A stretch of DNA of 64,000 bases from Aliikangiella maris (GCF_040719265.1 NZ_JBFDAH010000017.1:44820-108819); one strand, 5' to 3'; positions 44,053 through 54,308 are shown, numbered from the stretch's first letter. Numbers and translations are program-made. Notes: generated by a model from the sequence alone, not told the origin.

Positions 44053-46050
44053 ATGAAATTATCACTTTCTAATCGGCTTCTCCATGATTTAATTCTAATA
44101 ATCGGATTATTCCTTATGACCGGCAAGTGATCAATTAATGCCAAGCAACTACCAATTGAGACTTTCACTAAAGCAGAGCAATATCAAGACGTACGTATTT
44201 CGCCCAATGGCAAATACTTGGCAGTGAAAGGCTTAATTAATGGTAAAAGCCAAATTGCTATTTTTGATAGGAAAACGCTTAAACCTCTGTCATCTCTCCA
44301 TTTTGCAGATGCTAATGGTGAAGAGATTGGTCAATATGGATGGCTCAACGACGAGCGACTTTATGCGCGAATGAATATTCGTATCGGATCAATTGGCGAG
44401 CCCTATATGACTGGCTATTTATATGCTGCTAATTGGAATCGAGAAAAAATTCGTCAAATCTTGCCTAGCAAGCGACGAGGATTTAAAGCCGGAGACAATG
44501 CTTATCACTTTAATATATTAAGCTTATTACCCAGCGATCCTGAACACATTTTAATTGCTCAGCAAAAACCTGGACGTCACGCTAAATTCACAGAAATATT
44601 TAAACTCAATGTCTATTCCGGAATCAAGCGAAAAGTTGATTCTAGCCCCAATCGAGATGGTAATCTATTTGCCGACACCGAAGGTAATATTCGAATCGCT
44701 TCAGGACTGACAGAGTTAAACACGCGCACTCAGGTATTTTATCGCAGCGACAATGACTCAGATTGGAAAAAAATAGCTGACTACGATAATGGAGAGGGTG
44801 GCATTAATCCTTTGGGCTATAGCGCCGACAAAGATAAAATATATATCTATTATGATGGAAAAGAAAAAAGCAAAGGCGTCTACCTACTCTCCCCTGAAAC
44901 AATGGAAATGACACTTCGGATGGAAATAAAAGACGACTTCACTATTGACGCTCCTATATTTAATTTAGATTTTGATAGCAGTGAATTGATAGGTATTTAT
45001 CGTCATGAAGAAATTCCACAGAGTTATTTTCTAAATAGCCAAAGTGATCATGCACGCTTATATCAAACCTTTGCTAAATTATTTCCAAACGAAAAAGTAA
45101 CGATACTAAGTAATACTCGTGACAGAAAACTAATTGTTTTCCATGTTAATAGTGATAGAAATCCTGGTGTATTCTATTTATATGATCAAGAAAAAAATAA
45201 AATAAGACCACTGATAAAAAATCGCGCATGGATTGATCCATCCACCATGGCCGCAAAAAAGCCGATTCGGTTTAAAGCCCGTGATGGACTGGAGATTACC
45301 GGATATTTAACCACTCCCACAACACAGCAAAAAGATTTACCTATGGTTGTATATGTTCATGGCGGGCCATACGGCGTGAGAGATACCTGGTACTTTGATT
45401 CGGAAGTACAATTTTTGGCAAATCGAGGTTATGCGGTATTGCAAATCAATTACCGAGGTTCAGGTGGTCGAGGTAATGATTTTGAGTTTGATCATTACCA
45501 AGAAATGGGCGCAACTATGCAAGATGATATTACCGATGGCACCTTATGGGCTGTTGAGCAAGGCGTCGCGAATAAACAACGCATTTGTATTTACGGTGCC
45601 AGCTATGGTGGTTATGCGGCCTTGATGGGTGCAATTAAAGAGCCCGACTTATATGCTTGCGCAATTGGTTATGCGGGTGTATATGATATTAACACCATGA
45701 AACTCAGTGACACTTGGGAATATGAGCATGGCCAATACTTTCTAGAAAATGCTTGGGGAATTGATAACCCCGAGTTTATAAAAGAACGTTCACCAGTTAA
45801 TCATGTTGACCAACTCAAAGCAAAGTTGTTACTTATTCACGGCGGACAAGATAAACGATGCCCTATTGAACATTACGAAGGGTTAACTAAGGCACTAGAT
45901 AACATTAACTATACCTATGAATCATTAATTGAACCTTTGGAAGTCCACGGTTTTATTAAAGAAGAAAATCAGCAGAAAGTTTTTCAAACTGTTGAAACTT
46001 TTTTAGCCAAAAACATTGGTAACAAAGCAAAACGCCCAAAAGCCAATTAA
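44053..46050 (+). pseudogene. S9 prolyl-oligopeptidase-family peptidase interrupted by an in-frame TGA
   Basis: An ATG at 44053, with AAGGA upstream, begins a signal-peptide-like sequence (MKLSLSNRLLHDLILIIG) but is stopped by TGA at 44128-44130. The same frame then continues to 46050, through SINAKQLPIETFTKAE, the mature start of typical exported S9 peptidases. From a GTG at 44218 the remaining 610 residues include the beta-propeller and the hydrolase domain with the catalytic triad: Ser in GASYGGY, Asp in HGGQDKRCP and His in EVHGF. If the TGA is real, only a leaderless, cytoplasmic, N-truncated protein can be made. An assembly or sequencing error is the alternative. Confidence 0.75.
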
Positions 46051-46096
46051 AAAATTTTCGATTTAAAATAATTAGTTTTATAACAAAAAAGAAAGT

Positions 46097-46133
46097 AAAA
46101 ATGCCGAGTTTTTATAAATTACTCGGCATTTTT
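46097..46133. terminator. Bidirectional terminator between the S9 and LysR genes
   Basis: A 13-bp stem (AAAAATGCCGAGT / ACTCGGCATTTTT) encloses an 11-base loop, with A- and T-runs on its arms. It lies between convergent genes ending at 46050 and 46142. Confidence 0.85.
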
Positions 46134-46141
46134 AATCACGA

Positions 46142-47017
46142 TTAAGCACGCAGTAAATAATCGATAAATTTTTCTACATGTGCTTTATCCATTGCCCGAG
46201 CGTGCCAGAAAAAATAGTTATTAATCACGGCTAGTTCACCATTATTTAATAATAAAGGCTTCGCTAAGTGCTCACTACTATTTATTTTAGAGCGTGGCAA
46301 AATACCACTCCCCTGCGCAGCACTGACTTGTTGTTCAACATCAATAAAACTACTAGCTTGTGCAAATTGATATTGAAGACTAACCCCGGCTTTTTGCAAA
46401 AGTGATTGTGTAACCCAATGCAAATCGCAGGAAGTCTCTGTTAAAATTAATTTTTTTGATGACAGAGTGTTAATCGCTATCTTTTGATCTGGCCGATGTA
46501 TTGACTCACCGCAAATAAAATACAATGGCTCGGCATTGAACAAACTATAATTTAAATAATCATTTTTACCAATCACTGGATTAATTACGACATCCAATTC
46601 GTCATTTTCTAACATAATCGTCCGCTCGCGAATTGAACACTCGCGAAAACTTAATTCAATTTCAGGATTTTCTTGCTTAAATAACTTGCTCATCAGCGTT
46701 AATGCTGTACGACTGACAACAGGAGAAAATCCAATTCGAACACAGGGTGTTTGTTGTGACTGCCAAAACCGAGCAGCATGTGGAATTTGATTAATTCCAG
46801 TTAATGCTGACTCAATAATTGGCAACATGTGTTGGCCAAATGGCGTTAAGCTCACTGCACGAGTGGTGCGTTGAAAAAGACGAGCAGACAGTTCATCTTC
46901 TAATTGCGAAAGTGCATTTGAAAGCGTTGGCTGAGCGACACAACATTGTTCGGCTGCCTTACTGAACGAGTTGGTCTGTGCCAATGCCAAGGTAAATCTT
47001 AATTGATTGATGTTCAT
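46142..47017 (-). CDS. LysR-family transcriptional regulator
   Basis: The 291-residue protein has the N-terminal winged helix (MNINQLRFTLALAQTNSFSK, then AEQCCVAQPTLSNALSQLED) and the periplasmic-binding-like effector domain from about residue 90. It is of normal LysR length. LysR proteins usually control a divergent gene or their own, but the upstream 500 bases hold no recognised gene, so the target is not evident. It does not match CysB, OxyR or MetR closely by eye. Confidence 0.9.
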   Translation of the reverse strand: MNINQLRFTLALAQTNSFSKAAEQCCVAQPTLSNALSQLEDELSARLFQRTTRAVSLTPFGQHMLPIIESALTGINQIPHAARFWQSQQTPCVRIGFSPVVSRTALTLMSKLFKQENPEIELSFRECSIRERTIMLENDELDVVINPVIGKNDYLNYSLFNAEPLYFICGESIHRPDQKIAINTLSSKKLILTETSCDLHWVTQSLLQKAGVSLQYQFAQASSFIDVEQQVSAAQGSGILPRSKINSSEHLAKPLLLNNGELAVINNYFFWHARAMDKAHVEKFIDYLLRA

Positions 47018-47528
47018 ATTTTATCACTCCCTTAATGTCCCTAATCATCGATAAAACATCAGGCGTAATGATAATATACTCAGCCACAGAACGTTAGTGA
47101 ATTTAAAAAAATCCTCACTTTTATAACTTTTCAATATATTTTGTAGCCAAACTATTTGAGCATTTTCAATAGTTAAAACCCTCAATCTCTAAACAAATTA
47201 CAACTATAAAAATTTCAATTCGTACCTGTGACAATACGTTTTATTAAAAATTTAATCTATTAATTAGTAATTTTAAGACAAACATTATAAATATTAAGAC
47301 ACCTAGCAAAATAGAAATAATCCAATTATTTATTTTTCATTCAACTAGCGATATCGTTTAACAAAACGCATAAATCATATGAATTAGAAATGTTGATCTA
47401 AGACAGCCATAATCTGGCCGTCAGATACAATAAATAAATGTTTTCATCGTTTATGAGAGGGATTATTGAATTAGACGAGCAAGCGAGTGAGTTTAAAAGT
47501 AAAACTTACCCAGGTTTCAAAGATGATT
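47018..47528. other. AT-rich region upstream of the LysR gene
   Basis: About 510 bases. A 33-codon frame from an ATG at 47438 (stop at 47539) has no clear ribosome-binding site and runs into the convergent gene, so it is not called. The LysR promoter should lie here. Nothing else seen. Confidence 0.45.
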
Positions 47529-48038
47529 TTATTGATTGATTCGTTGATTCAACTGAAAGATTACCATAAACCAAGCCAGACCAACGGCCATTTTTATATC
47601 AGACGAAACATCAACCAGTTCAGACCGCCACCGATTAATTTCGACGATATCGGCTTTAAAGCGTTCAAATAATTCTTCAATCAATTCTGGACGTTGGCAC
47701 TCTAGCGGCAGCCATTTATTATCGAAGGCATAGCCAATCGCCTCTTCTTCCAAAGGAAACTGACCACCAAGATCTCTAGCTAAAATTTGTCTGACATATT
47801 GCGCAAATGGTAACGTCAGAAAATCGCTCTCATTATCGTTAATTGTATTATCTTGATGCGCACCAGATGAATCTTGGCCAGCATATTGTGCCTCAAGATG
47901 TTGAATTGTTTGCTGGTCTTGTACCGATAGTTTTGTCAAATCGCCATTATGCTCGGTCAATCGATTTAAAATTTCGGTGAACAGCTGTTTATCTTCGGCT
48001 GATAACTCAGCATATAATTGAGAAATATTTAAACTCAT
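47529..48038 (-). CDS. Unknown cytoplasmic protein, 169 residues
   Basis: I do not recognise this protein. It begins MSLNISQLYAELSAEDKQLF and is acidic and helical, with a low-complexity Asn/Asp/Gln-rich linker (about 53-70), an LPFAQYVRQILARDLG segment and a C-terminal helix with AVGLAWFMVIFQLNQRI that is hydrophobic enough to associate with a membrane or a partner. No signal peptide or cysteines are seen. It lies 42 bases downstream of the HD-GYP gene in the same direction and is probably co-transcribed with it. Confidence 0.6.
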   Translation of the reverse strand: MSLNISQLYAELSAEDKQLFTEILNRLTEHNGDLTKLSVQDQQTIQHLEAQYAGQDSSGAHQDNTINDNESDFLTLPFAQYVRQILARDLGGQFPLEEEAIGYAFDNKWLPLECQRPELIEELFERFKADIVEINRWRSELVDVSSDIKMAVGLAWFMVIFQLNQRINQ

Positions 48039-48079
48039 TGAAATACCTTGGGAAATATAATCAGATTAAAGCAATCAAA

Positions 48080-49327
48080 CTAATCGGCTAATTGGACTTT
48101 TAATCCTTTTTCAGCATATTCCTGTAAGTCGATACCAAAAGCCATATTTTCGTAAGCGCGAATGATTTTATAGGGTTTTGATTCGGGATCAAGCGCTAAT
48201 TTGCTCATATCAATCATTCTTTCTCGGCGGGGTTGTTTATATTCGTTAAGTACTAATAAAACTTTAGGTTTTAATTTATGCTCTTTGTGCGCTTTTATCA
48301 CAATACCGACTTCGCCATTTTCCATTTCAACAATACAACCCGGCGGATAAATACTGCGCCACTTAATGAATTTCAAGATCAACTCTTCATCAAAATGGGT
48401 ATTTTTACCTGCCATAAGGACCTTATATGCGTCCATCACTGACATTCCCTTACGATAAGTCTGATGGCTGGTGAGCGAATCAAAAACTTCGATAATGCTA
48501 ACAATGCGTACATTAGTTGAAATCTGGTCGCCCTTAAGTCCTCTGGGATAACCTTGTCCACTGAGTCGTTCATGGTGAGAAAAGGCTACATCAACGCAAG
48601 ATGGCGTCAAACCATCCTTACTCGATAAAATTTCAAAACCATATTGCGTATGCTTGGCTATTTCGGCTTTTTCATTATGATTTAAACGACCTTTTTTATT
48701 TACAATTTTTTGATCAACCTTGACCTGACCAATATCGTGCAGCAAGGCAGCCATGCCTAAATCTTCTAATTGAAATTCAGAAAACCCCAGCGCTTTGGCA
48801 AAACCAATCGCTAAAATACTTACATTGAAACTATGCTCAGCAATACTTTCATTGCGTGTTTTCAGCATTGTCATCATTAGCATGGCTTCTTCATTACTTA
48901 ATACACTGACAACATTTTCCTTAACGGAATCGCGTACGCCATGAATATCAAAATCTTCGCCAAGTGCCACTTTATCCAACACACTTTTAACGATTCGACT
49001 GGTGGTTTTGCGACGATTCACCGCAGGACGTAATTTTTCCTGAAGATTATATTCGGGAGCTACCGACTGTAACTGTTTTTTCACCTTTTCCCGATAAGTC
49101 CTTGATTTACTAGTTTCCAGTTTATACAGCTTAAATTGTTCATCACTACGAAAGTCAACATAAACAAACTGACATTCACTTTTAACCATCTCAATATCTT
49201 TTGGCGTTTCAATAGTGAATCCCTGAAGTAGAAACGAGGTTTCACTCCAGTCACGGTCAAGCGCCGCGACAAACATGCCCGGTTTAAGATCTTCGCTGAA
49301 AACTTTGATGCGCTTTAAATGTTGCAT
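48080..49327 (-). CDS. HD-GYP domain protein (probable c-di-GMP phosphodiesterase)
   Basis: The 415-residue protein has an N-terminal DUF3391-type domain (about 1-110; FSEDLKPGMFVAALDRDW) and an HD-GYP domain (about 150-330) with HD197-198 (LLHDIGQVKV), HH251-252 and GYP. The usual HHExxDGxGYP motif reads HHERLSGQGYP here, with Ser in place of the Asp at position 256. HD-GYP proteins hydrolyse c-di-GMP to GMP/pGpG and control motility and biofilms. No signal peptide is seen. It is probably transcribed with the downstream unknown gene and lies 19 bases after hutG. Confidence 0.88.
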   Translation of the reverse strand: MQHLKRIKVFSEDLKPGMFVAALDRDWSETSFLLQGFTIETPKDIEMVKSECQFVYVDFRSDEQFKLYKLETSKSRTYREKVKKQLQSVAPEYNLQEKLRPAVNRRKTTSRIVKSVLDKVALGEDFDIHGVRDSVKENVVSVLSNEEAMLMMTMLKTRNESIAEHSFNVSILAIGFAKALGFSEFQLEDLGMAALLHDIGQVKVDQKIVNKKGRLNHNEKAEIAKHTQYGFEILSSKDGLTPSCVDVAFSHHERLSGQGYPRGLKGDQISTNVRIVSIIEVFDSLTSHQTYRKGMSVMDAYKVLMAGKNTHFDEELILKFIKWRSIYPPGCIVEMENGEVGIVIKAHKEHKLKPKVLLVLNEYKQPRRERMIDMSKLALDPESKPYKIIRAYENMAFGIDLQEYAEKGLKVQLAD

Positions 49328-49346
49328 AGGTAAAGTTTAGACTTTT

Positions 49347-50147
49347 TCACGACTTAGCATAAAAATTTTCGAGTATTTCGAAAAATTCTATTATTTTGAC
49401 TTGTACCTCAGCTGCTTTTTCTTTGTTAAAGGTTAAGTTTTGCTCATTCATATAGGTAGCTTGTGACAACTCCAGTTGCAAAGCATCAACATTGGGCAAA
49501 ATTTGACCATAACAACGGGTAATATATCCCCCCTTAAATCGCGCATTAAACACTTTGCTATAACCTTTTGGCTGCCAATTATCTACCAGGTTAGCTAATT
49601 TATAACCACTACTTTTACCATTAAAGTTTCCGAAGTTAAAGTCAGGCAACTGACCATCAAAAAACCGAGGCACTCTGGATGCAATAGAGTGTGCCTCAAA
49701 TAATAACACCCGTTTATTTTGCTTACTTAAACGAGTAAGTACCTGCTTTAATTGGGTATGATAAGGCAGCCAATAACTATCAATACGTTGTTTAATCTCT
49801 GTTGAATCAGGCGCTAACCCCTGCTGATAGATTTTTTGATAGTCAAACTGAGTTGTAGGACATAATTCGGTATTATCAGCCCCCGGATACAGCGACTCAC
49901 CGCTACTTGGTCGGTTCAAATCGATAACATAGCGAGAATATCGTGGAATTATCATGTAATAACCGCGTTGTCTGGCAAACTTATAAAGTCTATCTAAATA
50001 CCAATCCGTATCGTTCGACTGCCTGGCTGATTCTGTCATTGTTTTCGCAATGTTTGCAGGTATCGCAAAGCCATTATGTGGAATAGAAATGAATATCGGG
50101 ATGTCACCGTCAAAATAATCAAATGATTCAGTTACTGAATCGCCCAT
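49347..50147 (-). CDS. hutG: N-formylglutamate deformylase
   Basis: HutG hydrolyses N-formylglutamate to glutamate and formate, the end of the five-step histidine route. The 266-residue protein has the family SIPHNGFAIP and DLNRPSSGESLYPGADN patterns, EAHSIASRVPRFF and QLELSQATYM. A clear TAGGAG site precedes the ATG. It is divergent from hutC, with a palindrome between, so it probably shares HutC control. The HD-GYP gene follows in the same direction. Confidence 0.93.
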   Translation of the reverse strand: MGDSVTESFDYFDGDIPIFISIPHNGFAIPANIAKTMTESARQSNDTDWYLDRLYKFARQRGYYMIIPRYSRYVIDLNRPSSGESLYPGADNTELCPTTQFDYQKIYQQGLAPDSTEIKQRIDSYWLPYHTQLKQVLTRLSKQNKRVLLFEAHSIASRVPRFFDGQLPDFNFGNFNGKSSGYKLANLVDNWQPKGYSKVFNARFKGGYITRCYGQILPNVDALQLELSQATYMNEQNLTFNKEKAAEVQVKIIEFFEILENFYAKS

Positions 50148-50250
50148 AAGATTCTCCTAAAGCTGAATAAAAACAGCAAATTAGCAAAGTGAAATTGTCG
50201 ATTTTGGCCAAACACATGCTACTCTAACGATAAATTATTTTAAAATCAAC

Positions 50251-50262
50251 TTGTATATACAA
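50251..50262. promoter_or_regulatory. Palindromic HutC-type operator
   Basis: The perfect palindrome TTGTATATACAA lies between hutG and hutC, 24 bases before hutC. It fits the TTGTATA-type operator recognised by HutC/GntR repressors (family knowledge) and sits where it could control both divergent transcripts. Confidence 0.75.
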
Positions 50263-50285
50263 CCAAAAGGTCGCATAATAATTCT

Positions 50286-50999
50286 ATGAAAAGTAAAGAT
50301 ACTCGATACACACAAGTCAAAAATTTTCTGCTTAACGGAATCAGTCAGCAAACTTGGTCTGCTGGCGAGCGAGTCCCGTCAGAAAATGAATTAGTCGAGT
50401 TGTGTAAAGTCAGCCGTATGACTGCCAGGCGCGCACTGCAAGAGCTCTACCAAGAAGGGATTCTAGTGCGCATACAAGGTAAAGGTAGCTTTGTAGCTGA
50501 AGAAAAACAGCAATCCTCTTTATTACAGATCCGCAGTATTTCTGCTGAAATCAAGGAACAGGGATTTACCCATCGTTCTGAATTGATCTGTTGCGAAGAA
50601 CAAACTGCTGACAGTTCAATTGCCAAAGCCCTGAATATAGAACCCGAACAGTTATGCGCACATTCGCAGCTGGTTCATTTTCAGAATGATCAGCCTATAC
50701 AGCTAGAGTATCGATGGATCAATATTGATGCAGTACCAGAATATGCCCAGCAGGATTTTACCAGCGTAACACCAAGCGAATATTTACTTTCAATTGCGCC
50801 GGTAACCGAAGCAGAACATAAGGTTGAAGCTATTATTGGTGATCAATCGATTCGCAAAATTCTTGAACTTTCATCTGACGAAGCGATTTTACTACTCCAA
50901 CGACGCACCTGGTGCGATGACAAACTGGTCAGTTATGCCCGTCTTTATCATCCGGGTAATCGCTATAGTTTAGGTACAAAGTTCAGTACAAAAACCTGA
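50286..50999 (+). CDS. hutC: Histidine utilisation repressor HutC
   Basis: The 237-residue protein has a GntR winged helix (SENELVELCKVSRMTARRAL, about 36-55) and a UTRA effector domain (about 80-237). HutC represses hut genes until urocanate is present. Its position at the head of the hutU-hutH genes and opposite hutG agrees with this assignment. The ribosome-binding site is weak, and the TTGTATATACAA palindrome 24 bases upstream suggests autoregulation. A single 50-base gap leads to hutU. Confidence 0.93.
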   Translation: MKSKDTRYTQVKNFLLNGISQQTWSAGERVPSENELVELCKVSRMTARRALQELYQEGILVRIQGKGSFVAEEKQQSSLLQIRSISAEIKEQGFTHRSELICCEEQTADSSIAKALNIEPEQLCAHSQLVHFQNDQPIQLEYRWINIDAVPEYAQQDFTSVTPSEYLLSIAPVTEAEHKVEAIIGDQSIRKILELSSDEAILLLQRRTWCDDKLVSYARLYHPGNRYSLGTKFSTKT

Positions 51000-51049
51000 T
51001 TGTAGTTAAACCATTTTGAGACGCATATGGACACATGCAGGAGAAAATA

Positions 51050-52723
51050 ATGACTGATTCCAGATATGATGACAACCGCGAAATCCGGGCTGATCGCGGC
51101 AGCTCACTCAGTGCAAAATCATGGCTTACCGAAGCGCCTTTAAGAATGTTAATGAATAATCTTGATCCAGAGGTCGCCGAAAATCCAAATGCATTAGTAG
51201 TTTATGGTGGTATTGGTCGTGCAGCGAGAAACTGGGCCTGCTTTGATGAGATTGTCCGTCAACTTAAGCAGTTAAATCATGATGAAACGTTATTAGTGCA
51301 ATCGGGTAAGCCTGTCGGTGTATTTAAAACTCACGCCGATGCACCTCGTGTACTCATCGCCAATTCAAATCTCGTTCCACAGTGGGCAAATTGGGATCAC
51401 TTTAACGACCTCGATAAAAAAGGCTTAATGATGTATGGGCAAATGACGGCAGGCTCATGGATTTATATTGGTAGTCAAGGCATCGTTCAGGGGACTTATG
51501 AAACTTTTGTCGAAGCTGGACGCCAACATTTTGGCGGTAATACTCAAGGTAAGTGGATTCTAACCGGTGGCCTTGGCGGAATGGGCGGTGCTCAGCCGCT
51601 GGCAGCAACTATGGCAGGCTATTGCATGATTGCCGTAGAGTGCGACGAAACACGCATAGATTTCCGTCTGAGAACCGGATATGTAGACCAAAAGGCATTA
51701 ACTATTGATGAAGCTATCACGCAACTTAACGCGGCACTGGCTTCAGGCAAAGCCATTTCAATAGGATTACTGGGCAATGCCGCCGAAATCTTTAGCCAAT
51801 TACAAGAACAAGGCATTAAACCTGATCTGGTAACCGATCAAACCTCAGCACACGATCCAGTTAACGGCTATTTACCCATCGGCTGGTCCGTTCAACAATG
51901 GCGTGAACTAGCGCAATCAGATCCGCAGCAAGTTGCAGCTGAAGCACGTCAATCAATGGCCGTTCAGGTATCGGCAATGCTGGCTTTTCATCAACAAGGT
52001 ATTCCAACTGTTGACTACGGCAATAATATTCGTCAGGAAGCCTATAACCAGGGTGTTAAAAATGCTTTTGATTTTCCAGGCTTTGTACCCGCTTATATTC
52101 GCCCGCTATTTTGTCGAGGTGTTGGACCTTTTCGTTGGGCAGCGCTTTCGGGAGATCCACAAGATATTTATAAAACTGACCAAAAAGTCAAAGAGCTGAT
52201 ACCCGACGACAAACATTTACATAATTGGCTCGATATGGCACGTGAAAGAATTCAATTTCAAGGCCTGCCTGCGCGCATCTGTTGGGTAGGTTTAGGTTTA
52301 AGACATAAACTTGGCCTAGCCTTTAACGAAATGGTTAAATCGGGTGAGTTAAAAGCGCCTGTTGTTATTGGACGCGACCACCTTGACTCGGGTTCGGTTG
52401 CCAGTCCTAATCGCGAAACCGAGAGTATGCAAGATGGTTCCGATGCGGTGTCAGATTGGCCGCTACTTAATGCAATGCTTAATGTTGCCAGTGGCGCAAC
52501 CTGGGTATCATTGCATCATGGTGGAGGTGTTGGAATGGGTTATTCGCAACACTCAGGAGTGGTTATTTGTTGCGATGGCACTGATGACGCCGCGGCGCGA
52601 ATAGCCAGAGTACTATGGAATGATCCGGCAACCGGGGTCATGCGTCATGCCGATGCGGGTTATGAAGTTGCCAAGCAATGTGCAGCCGAAAACCAGCTGA
52701 ATTTACCGATGATCAGTCAATAA
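51050..52723 (+). CDS. hutU: Urocanate hydratase
   Basis: HutU uses NAD+ to convert urocanate to imidazolonepropionate, the second step of histidine breakdown. The 557-residue protein begins MTDSRYDDNREIRADRGSS and contains AKSWLTEAPLRMLMNNLDP, GLGGMGGAQPLA (NAD fold) and GRDHLDSGSVASPNRET, all diagnostic. The ATG at 51050 has AGGAG upstream; a start at 51035 is less likely. hutH follows after 17 bases, so it is the second gene of a hutC-hutU-hutH operon. Confidence 0.97.
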   Translation: MTDSRYDDNREIRADRGSSLSAKSWLTEAPLRMLMNNLDPEVAENPNALVVYGGIGRAARNWACFDEIVRQLKQLNHDETLLVQSGKPVGVFKTHADAPRVLIANSNLVPQWANWDHFNDLDKKGLMMYGQMTAGSWIYIGSQGIVQGTYETFVEAGRQHFGGNTQGKWILTGGLGGMGGAQPLAATMAGYCMIAVECDETRIDFRLRTGYVDQKALTIDEAITQLNAALASGKAISIGLLGNAAEIFSQLQEQGIKPDLVTDQTSAHDPVNGYLPIGWSVQQWRELAQSDPQQVAAEARQSMAVQVSAMLAFHQQGIPTVDYGNNIRQEAYNQGVKNAFDFPGFVPAYIRPLFCRGVGPFRWAALSGDPQDIYKTDQKVKELIPDDKHLHNWLDMARERIQFQGLPARICWVGLGLRHKLGLAFNEMVKSGELKAPVVIGRDHLDSGSVASPNRETESMQDGSDAVSDWPLLNAMLNVASGATWVSLHHGGGVGMGYSQHSGVVICCDGTDDAAARIARVLWNDPATGVMRHADAGYEVAKQCAAENQLNLPMISQ

Positions 52724-52740
52724 TAACAGGAGCCATCAAC

Positions 52741-54276
52741 ATGCAAAAGTTTACGATTCATCCTGGTTTATTAACCCTGAAAGACTGTCGCTATATTTTT
52801 AATAATGCCGTACAACTAGAATTATCTGAAACCTGCTTTGAGGCAGTACACTTTGCCGCGCAAACGGTACAAGATGTTATTGATCAGGGTCGTACTGTCT
52901 ACGGTATAAATACGGGGTTTGGATTGCTCGCATCGACCAGCATTCCTAACGATAAATTGCAGCTACTCCAGGAAAGCCTGGTACTGTCACATGCAGCTGG
53001 TATTGGTAAAGCGCTGGATAAAAATACAGTGCGCCTGTTAGTTGCACTCAAAATTAGCAGTCTGTCACAAGGCTATTCGGGAATTCGCCTGCAAGTGATT
53101 CAAGCACTGATTAATTTACTTAATCATGATATCTACCCCTTTATCCCACAAAAAGGTTCGGTTGGTGCTTCAGGTGATTTGGCACCACTGGCACATATGA
53201 GCTGTGCACTTATTGGTGTAGGCAAAGTTTTCTATAAAGACGAACTAATGAATGCTAGCGAAGCGCTGGCAGCGGCAGGTTTGGAGAAACAAATTCTGGC
53301 AGCGAAAGAAGGTTTAGCTTTGCTCAATGGTACGCAAGCTTCAACGGCAATTGCGTTAACCGGTTTATTTATGGTTGAAGATACCTTTGCTGCAGCAATG
53401 GTCGCTGGCTGTCTATCGGTCGATGCAGCGCTTGGCAGTATTGCACCATTTGATACGCGCATACATCAAGTGCGTGGTCATTCTGGTCAAATCCAAACGG
53501 CGGCGGCTTATCATGACTTTTTGAAAGACAGCGACTTGCTAAAATCTCACGCTGACTGCAATAAAGTTCAGGATCCCTATTCACTGCGTTGCCAACCGCA
53601 GGTTATGGGCGCCATACTTGATCAAATTCGTTTTCAAGCCAGTGTGCTATTAACCGAAGCCAATGCGGTCTCAGATAACCCATTAGTCTTTGCCGAACAG
53701 GGCGATATTATTTCAGGTGGTAATTTCCACGCAGAACCCGTTGCTATCGCAGCAGATGCACTGGCAATTGCTGCGGCAGAAATTGGCGCTATCAGCGAAC
53801 GCCGCATTGCATTACTTCTGGATAAACATCTAAGCCAACTGCCGCCTTTTTTGGTTAATGATAGCGGCGTTAATTCAGGTTTTATGATCGCCCAGGTTAC
53901 CGCAGCAGCCCTGGCAAGTGAAAATAAAACGTTGGCACACCCAGCTTCGGTAGACAGTTTACCCACTTCTGCCAATCAGGAAGATCATGTATCAATGGCA
54001 ACCTTTGCTGCCAGAAAACTGGTCGAGCTGGCCGATAACCTGGCAGGAATTATTGCTGTAGAAATGTTATGTGCCGCTCAAGGTGTTGAACTTAGAAAAC
54101 CCATACAGTCCTCATCTAAGGGCGAAAAAGTGATTGATGTTATTCGAACCAAAGCTGATTTTTATGAAAAAGACCGTTATATGGCTAGTGACATTGAAGG
54201 GATTAAGAGTTTAATTCTGGACGGAAAGTTTCTGGAATTTATGTCGCAATTATCGCTACCATCTACCCATATTTAA
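52741..54276 (+). CDS. hutH: Histidine ammonia-lyase
   Basis: HutH removes ammonia from histidine to give urocanate. The 511-residue protein shows the MIO-forming tripeptide ASG (143-145) in GSVGASGDLAPLAHM, FGLLASTSIP, NCNKVQDPYSLRCQPQ-type sequence and the C-terminal EDHVSMATFAARK. Its ATG at 52741 has CAGGAG upstream; the frame is open from 52678, but the upstream part overlaps hutU. HutI (imidazolonepropionase), the third pathway enzyme, is not in the window. Confidence 0.97.
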   Translation: MQKFTIHPGLLTLKDCRYIFNNAVQLELSETCFEAVHFAAQTVQDVIDQGRTVYGINTGFGLLASTSIPNDKLQLLQESLVLSHAAGIGKALDKNTVRLLVALKISSLSQGYSGIRLQVIQALINLLNHDIYPFIPQKGSVGASGDLAPLAHMSCALIGVGKVFYKDELMNASEALAAAGLEKQILAAKEGLALLNGTQASTAIALTGLFMVEDTFAAAMVAGCLSVDAALGSIAPFDTRIHQVRGHSGQIQTAAAYHDFLKDSDLLKSHADCNKVQDPYSLRCQPQVMGAILDQIRFQASVLLTEANAVSDNPLVFAEQGDIISGGNFHAEPVAIAADALAIAAAEIGAISERRIALLLDKHLSQLPPFLVNDSGVNSGFMIAQVTAAALASENKTLAHPASVDSLPTSANQEDHVSMATFAARKLVELADNLAGIIAVEMLCAAQGVELRKPIQSSSKGEKVIDVIRTKADFYEKDRYMASDIEGIKSLILDGKFLEFMSQLSLPSTHI

Positions 54277-54308
54277 TTACCAATAGATGATGCACTACAA
54301 AAAAACAA

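Noticed and set aside
47438..47539. 33-codon ORF upstream of the convergent unknown gene
   Set aside because: No ribosome-binding site; it overlaps the end of the leftward gene.
52678..52740. N-terminal extension of hutH
   Set aside because: It lies inside hutU; the ATG at 52741 has a good ribosome-binding site and the family start.
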